Assembly (NCBI GenBank): GCA_937922435.1
Contig: CAKZVT010000012.1
Span: 1 to 64,000 of the forward strand
DNA length: 64,000 nt
Direction of reading: 5' to 3'
From: an uncultured Prevotella sp.
GTDB taxonomy: Bacteria > Bacteroidota > Bacteroidia > Bacteroidales > Bacteroidaceae
In this document: in pieces, positions 59,939 through 64,000 of the stretch
Layout: each line of letters begins with the position of its first letter
Numbering within the stretch: position 1 is the stretch's first letter
Program-made: the position numbers and the translations under genes
The notes under the pieces: model-generated
Told to the model about the DNA's origin: nothing
Databases searched by the model: none
Seen by the model: the letters and a program-made list of their open reading frames with translations, nothing else

Positions 59939-62900
59939 ATGGACATACAAGGAATATTGGATTTGTACGCGAAGTCGCCGCAGACGGCGGCTTTGACGAA
60001 ACTCATAAGTGACGACACTGTGCGCACGGCGCACATCGAGGGCGCATTGGCGTCGGCCATGCCCGTGCTGTTCGCATCGGCGGCGCGCGGCGTTGGGCGG
60101 CCATGCCTGTTCGTGCTTGACGATGCCGAGGAGGCCGGTTACTTCTACCACGACCTTACGCAGATGCTGGGCGGCGAGCGTGTGCTGTTCTTCCCCTCGT
60201 CGTACCGCCGCCAGGTGAAGTACGGCCAGCGCGACGCGGCCAACGAAATACTGCGCACCGAGGTGCTGGGAAGGATGCTTGGAGAGAGTGAAGAGTTAAG
60301 AGTTAAGAGTGAAGAATCCATTACCCAAGACGAGAAAGGGCAATCAGGACAAGTGGATTCTTCACTCTTCACTCTTCACTCTTCACTCCTTTACATAGTC
60401 ACTTGCCCCGAGGCGTTGGCCGAACTCGTGGTGTCGCGCCGCAAGTTGGACGAGCGCACGGTCATCCTGGCCGCAGGCGAGACGCACGACATCGTGCAGT
60501 TGTCGCGCCAGCTGCGGCAGCTCGGCTTCAACGAGGTTGACTATGTGTATGAGCCGGGACAGTTCGCCGTGCGCGGCAGCATAATAGATGTGTTCTCGTT
60601 CAGCAGCGAATATCCGTTCCGCATCGACTTCTTCGGCGACGAAATAGACTCAATCCGCACGTTCGAGGTGCAGAGCCAGCTGTCGCGCGACAAGCGTCAG
60701 CGCATCGAAATAGTGCCCGAAGTGGCTACGCTGGTCGACGAGAAAGTGCCCTTCCTGCACTTTCTGCCCGACGATACGCTGCTCGTGGTCAAGAACTTTG
60801 TGTTCTGCCGCGAGAAAATCGACATGATTTACCGCGACGGTTTCTCGTCGCAGGCGGTGAAGGAACGCCTTGAAGGACTTACAGAGATGGAGCAGCAGGC
60901 CGCCATGAAAGAGCTTTCGGCCACCAACTCGTTCGTAACAGGGGCGCAGTTTGCCGCAGACGCGCTCAAGATGCGCCGCATTGAGTTCGGCAGCAAGCCT
61001 ACAGGCACGCCCGACGCGGTGCTCCGCCTGGATGTAAGTCCGCAGCCGCTGTTCCACAAGAACTTCGACTTGCTTGCCCGTGCGCTCGAAGACTACATCC
61101 TGAAAGGCTACAAAATCTACATCCTTGCGGACAGTACGAAGCAGCACGAGAGGCTGAAAGAAATCTTTGAAAGTGAAGAGGGCAGAACGAAGAGGGCAGA
61201 ATTAAATACTCAAACTAATTCTTCACTCCTCCCTCTTCACTCTTCACTACCCTTCACCGGCGTGTCGAAGACCCTGCACGAGGGCTTTGCCGACAATACG
61301 ATGAAGGCCTGCTTCTTTACCGACCATCAAATCTTCGACCGCTTCCACAAGTACAGCCTGCGCTCCGACACTGCCCGTTCGGGCAAGATGGCGTTGACTA
61401 TAAAGGAGCTGCAAGAGATGGAACCGGGCGACTACATCGTCCACGTAGACTTCGGCATAGGGCGTTTCGCCGGACTGGTGCGCGTCCCTTCGGGCGACAG
61501 TTACCAGGAGGTAATCCGCATTATATACCAGAACAACGACAAGGTGGACGTAAGCATCCACTCGCTTTACAAAATATCGAAGTACAAACGGCGCGACAGC
61601 GAGACGCCGCCGCGTCTCAGCACACTCGGCACCGGCGCATGGGAACGCCTGAAAGAGCGCACTAAGAAGAAGATAAAAGACATCGCCCGCGACCTTATCA
61701 AGCTCTATGCGGCGCGTCGGAAGGAACGCGGCTTCGCCTTCTCGGCCGACAACTTCATGCAGCATGAACTCGAAGCGAGCTTCATGTACGAAGATACGCC
61801 CGACCAGCTCAAGGCAACCAACGACGTGAAAGCCGACATGGAAAGCTCCCGTCCGATGGACAGGCTGGTGTGCGGAGACGTTGGTTTCGGCAAGACCGAA
61901 GTGGCGGTGCGCGCCGCTTTCAAGGCTGCGTGCGACTCAAAGCAGGTTGCCGTGCTCGTGCCTACAACCGTACTGGCCTACCAGCACTACCAGACGTTCT
62001 CGAAAAGGCTCAAGAACTTCCCCGTAAGGGTTGACTACCTGTCGCGCGCCCGCAGTCCGAAGAAGACGAAAGAGGTGCTCGCCGACCTGGCGGAAGGCAA
62101 AATAGACATCATCGTAGGCACGCACAAGCTCATCGGAAAGAGTGTAACCTTCAAGGACTTGGGGCTTCTCATCATCGACGAAGAGCAGAAGTTCGGCGTC
62201 GCAACGAAAGAGAAGCTGCGCAAGATGAAGGTCAACGTTGACACGCTTACAATGTCGGCGACCCCTATTCCGCGAACACTCCAATTCTCGTTGATGGGCG
62301 CAAGGGACATGAGTATTATCCAGACTCCGCCGCCTAACCGCTACCCCATCAGCACCGAGGTGCATACGTTCGACAAAGAGGTCATCGCCGACGCGATAAA
62401 CTTTGAGATGAGCCGCAACGGTCAGGTGTTTTTCGTCAACGACAGGATAAGCAACCTGCCCGAGATTGCCGGTCTGATAAAGAAGTATGTGCCTGATGCG
62501 AGGGTGGCGATTGGCCACGGACAGATGAAGCCGGAGGAGCTTGAGAAGATACTGATGGGCTTCATCAATTATGACTACGACGTGCTCTTATCAACCACTA
62601 TTGTGGAGAACGGCATCGACATAAGCAACGCCAACACAATAATCATCAACGACGCGCACCGCTTCGGACTGTCAGACCTGCACCAGATGCGCGGCCGCGT
62701 GGGCCGCAGCAACCGCAAGGCGTTCTGCTATCTGCTTGCTCCGCCGCTGTCGGCGTTGACCCAGGAGGCGCGGCGCAGGCTCGAAGCGCTTGAAACTTTC
62801 TCCGAACTTGGCAGCGGTTTCAACCTCTCCATGCAGGACCTTGACATCCGCGGGGCGGGCAATCTGCTCGGAGCGGAGCAGAGCGGCTTCATGGAAGACC

Positions 62901-63475
62901 TTGGCTACGAGACTTACCAGAAAATCCTGAACCAGGCGGTGACGGAACTGAAGAACGACGAGTTTGGCGAGATGTACGAGCAGGAGATTGCCGGAGGGCG
63001 CGACATCGCAGGCGACGAGTTCGTGGAAGACTGCGCCATAGAGAGCGACTTGGAAATGTATCTGCCCGACCAATACGTGCCGAGCAGCAGCGAACGCATG
63101 CTGCTTTACCGCGAGCTGGACAACATAAAGGACGATGACGACCTGCAAAAATACCGCTCGCGGCTTGAAGACAGGTTCGGAGCAGTGCCGCGCGAAGGGC
63201 TGGAGCTGATGCAGGTAGTGCCCCTGCGCCGCCTTGGCAGAAGCCTCGGATGCGAGAAAATAATGCTGCGCCAAGGGCAGATGCGCATGCAATTCGTATC
63301 AAACCCCATGAGCGCGTACTACAAGAGCAAGGCTTTCGACAGCGTGCTCAACTACATCGGGCGCAACCCTCGCCGCTGCAACCTCAAGGAAGTGGCAGGA
63401 AAGAGGATGATGCTCGTAACCGGCGTGCCCTCGGTAGAGGAAGCAGTGAAGGTGCTGAGGGACATAAACGGTTAA
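59939..63475 (+). CDS. mfd: Transcription-repair coupling factor Mfd
   Basis: I chose the ATG at 59939 (MDIQGILDLYAKSP), just behind a -7 element, giving 1178 residues. Mfd displaces RNA polymerase stalled at DNA damage and recruits UvrA. Visible: the UvrB-like N-terminal part, the RNA-polymerase-interacting region (GDYIVHVDFGIGRFAGLVRV), Walker A CGDVGFGKTEVAVRA, the DEEQ box (LLIIDEEQKFGV), MSATPIPRTLQFS, MRGRVGRSNRKAFCY and a TRCF C-terminal domain. Two in-frame insertions encoded by GAAGAGTGAAG/CTTCACTCTTC repeats lie at about residues 116-151 and 411-437, both in poorly conserved loops of the N-terminal half. All motor motifs are intact, so the protein is probably functional. Confidence 0.95.
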   Translation: MDIQGILDLYAKSPQTAALTKLISDDTVRTAHIEGALASAMPVLFASAARGVGRPCLFVLDDAEEAGYFYHDLTQMLGGERVLFFPSSYRRQVKYGQRDAANEILRTEVLGRMLGESEELRVKSEESITQDEKGQSGQVDSSLFTLHSSLLYIVTCPEALAELVVSRRKLDERTVILAAGETHDIVQLSRQLRQLGFNEVDYVYEPGQFAVRGSIIDVFSFSSEYPFRIDFFGDEIDSIRTFEVQSQLSRDKRQRIEIVPEVATLVDEKVPFLHFLPDDTLLVVKNFVFCREKIDMIYRDGFSSQAVKERLEGLTEMEQQAAMKELSATNSFVTGAQFAADALKMRRIEFGSKPTGTPDAVLRLDVSPQPLFHKNFDLLARALEDYILKGYKIYILADSTKQHERLKEIFESEEGRTKRAELNTQTNSSLLPLHSSLPFTGVSKTLHEGFADNTMKACFFTDHQIFDRFHKYSLRSDTARSGKMALTIKELQEMEPGDYIVHVDFGIGRFAGLVRVPSGDSYQEVIRIIYQNNDKVDVSIHSLYKISKYKRRDSETPPRLSTLGTGAWERLKERTKKKIKDIARDLIKLYAARRKERGFAFSADNFMQHELEASFMYEDTPDQLKATNDVKADMESSRPMDRLVCGDVGFGKTEVAVRAAFKAACDSKQVAVLVPTTVLAYQHYQTFSKRLKNFPVRVDYLSRARSPKKTKEVLADLAEGKIDIIVGTHKLIGKSVTFKDLGLLIIDEEQKFGVATKEKLRKMKVNVDTLTMSATPIPRTLQFSLMGARDMSIIQTPPPNRYPISTEVHTFDKEVIADAINFEMSRNGQVFFVNDRISNLPEIAGLIKKYVPDARVAIGHGQMKPEELEKILMGFINYDYDVLLSTTIVENGIDISNANTIIINDAHRFGLSDLHQMRGRVGRSNRKAFCYLLAPPLSALTQEARRRLEALETFSELGSGFNLSMQDLDIRGAGNLLGAEQSGFMEDLGYETYQKILNQAVTELKNDEFGEMYEQEIAGGRDIAGDEFVEDCAIESDLEMYLPDQYVPSSSERMLLYRELDNIKDDDDLQKYRSRLEDRFGAVPREGLELMQVVPLRRLGRSLGCEKIMLRQGQMRMQFVSNPMSAYYKSKAFDSVLNYIGRNPRRCNLKEVAGKRMMLVTGVPSVEEAVKVLRDING
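60285..60388 (+). repeat. In-frame junction-type repeat inside mfd, first copy
   Basis: GAGTGAAGAGTTAAGAGTTA words (60285-60319) face GGATTCTTCACTCTTCACTC words (60354-60388) as inverted arms. The stretch is translated as ELRVKSEE ... SSLFTLHSSLL. Length keeps the frame, and no stop is present in this reading frame. Confidence 0.88.
61172..61248 (+). repeat. In-frame junction-type repeat inside mfd, second copy
   Basis: AGTGAAGAGGGCAGAACGAA words (61172-61203) face TAATTCTTCACTCCTCCCTC words (61217-61248). Translated as EEGRTKRAELNT ... NSSLLPLHSSL. Same family as the first copy but diverged (GAGGGCAGAA words), so the two are independent or old insertions. Confidence 0.85.
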
Positions 63476-63483
63476 CAACATAA

Positions 63484-63650
63484 CATCTGACACCCACCCC
63501 AACCCTCCCAAAGGGAGGGAGCTTGGAATGTTTTGCAGGGAGAAAACGAAAGCGTGGACTGGTTATTTCAACCAGTCCACGCTTTTTTTCTTACACTAAA
63601 AAGGTATTTAAACTCCCTCCCTTTGGGAAGGTTGGGGTGGGTGTCAGGTG
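63484..63650. terminator. Terminator after mfd nested in paired CTCCCTCCC arms
   Basis: Stem 63550-63564 (AAGCGTGGACTGGTT) pairs perfectly with 63570-63584 and is followed by a run of seven T, a classic intrinsic terminator. It sits inside inverted arms CACCCACCCCAACCCTCCCA (63489 onward) and GGTTGGGGTGGGTGTCA (to about 63648). Confidence 0.85.
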
Positions 63651-63666
63651 GTTGGGTTCGGCTGTT

Positions 63667-64000
63667 TCATTCATTAGTTTTCCCTATATGCCTTACAGGC
63701 TTTTTCTTCGCGGCATCGCCGGAACGTGTCTTCGATGCCGAATTCTGCAAAGCAGAATAGCCGTACCAGCTGTCCCAGCCCCAGTCAAAATCGTTCCAAT
63801 TGGGCGAAGCTGTCTTCCTTAGGCGGAAGTCCATCGGGTCTCCCCATTCGCTTTCTATCGTCCCCGTGAAATAATTGTCAGACAGGCTGTAGTCGTAAAT
63901 GTAAAAATTCGTGTCGTCCTCGTAAGAATATATGCGTATGCGTCCGTTGCTTACGCTCCACGTTATGTGGCTCGCAAAGTAGTCCCAAGGCGCGTTGCTG
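63667..64000 (-). CDS. Unrecognised protein, C-terminal part (runs off the window)
   Basis: A minus-strand frame is open from the window edge to a TGA at 63667-63669, giving 110 visible residues; the start lies beyond 64000. The sequence is rich in Trp, Tyr, Asp and Ser (WDYFASHITWSVSNGRIRIY, DDTNFYIYDYSLSDNYF, WNDFDWGWDSWYGY). Alternating hydrophobic residues suggest a small beta-barrel or beta-sandwich, with a basic disordered tail (KTRSGDAAKKKPVRHIGK). It looks like the small secreted or lipoprotein-type proteins common in Bacteroidales, but no family can be assigned. It converges on mfd, with the terminator between. Confidence 0.7.
   Translation of the reverse strand, partial: SNAPWDYFASHITWSVSNGRIRIYSYEDDTNFYIYDYSLSDNYFTGTIESEWGDPMDFRLRKTASPNWNDFDWGWDSWYGYSALQNSASKTRSGDAAKKKPVRHIGKTNE

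Noticed and set aside
60282..61250. Frameshifted or pseudogene mfd because of the repeat insertions
   Set aside because: The frame remains open from 59939 to 63475 and all helicase motifs are intact.
1..64000. tRNA, rRNA or riboswitch genes
   Set aside because: I scanned the gaps for cloverleaf-like segments, CCA ends and known riboswitch cores and saw none. A covariance-model search would settle this.

Overview
The window reads as chromosome of a Bacteroidales bacterium, most likely a Prevotella-like member of the Prevotellaceae. The evidence is a Mfa1/Mfa2-type fimbrial locus, a giant secreted protein with a type IX secretion (T9SS)-like tail, the Bacteroidetes -7 promoter element TAnnTTTG in front of many genes, near absence of Shine-Dalgarno sequences, Wzi/WbsX/SLBB capsule genes, AsnA, and a fused FtcD. 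Species assignment is inference. No tRNA, rRNA, CRISPR, transposase or phage gene was seen.

Layout. 1-12201 (+): fimbrial operon with a partial Mfa1-type fimbrillin, a FimB/Mfa2 anchor, two further fimbrillin-like lipoproteins and a 1926-residue surface protein. 13237-20948 (+): envelope and recycling genes, namely a CDP-alcohol phosphatidyltransferase, GtrA, a four-part GT/GT/DUF4922/SpoIID fusion, an AmpG-like MFS importer and a CDF metal exporter. 34443-21763 (-): a capsule/exopolysaccharide operon running from sugar transferase, SLBB export protein and Wzz through Wzx and Wzy to glycosyltransferases, an acetyltransferase and WbsX; its distal half is much richer in A+T. 34928-37779 (+): asnA and dnaX. 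39806-37897 (-): wzi and a small lipoprotein. 40167-44829: a DUF1349 lipoprotein divergent from a LuxR-type regulator, then two unrecognised genes. 51583-44903 (-): complete histidine utilisation operon ftcD-hutU-hutH-hutI, converting histidine to glutamate. 52193-63475: DivIC-like division protein, small membrane protein, DUF4369 lipoprotein, dihydroorotase, metallophosphoesterase, PlsC, polyprenol-phosphate sugar synthase, MBL-fold lipoprotein and the repair factor Mfd. A partial gene enters at the right edge.

The most unusual content is non-coding. The gaps carry several interlocking repeat families: (i) eight arrays of a quasi-palindromic unit with an exact 22-bp period; (ii) five modular hairpin elements with matching ends and two alternative inner palindromes, four of them sitting 3-10 bp from a 22-bp array in the same relative orientation; (iii) a promoter-bearing module in front of three unrelated genes; (iv) A/T-rich or purine-rich heptamer-type repeats arranged as long inverted arms at gene ends; (v) paired arms built on CTCCCTCCCTTCGGGAGGG. 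Family (iv) also occurs twice in frame inside mfd, and supplies start or stop regions to several other genes.

Limits: no database search was possible. Family calls rest on recognised motifs, residue positions are approximate, and promoter calls are pattern matches.
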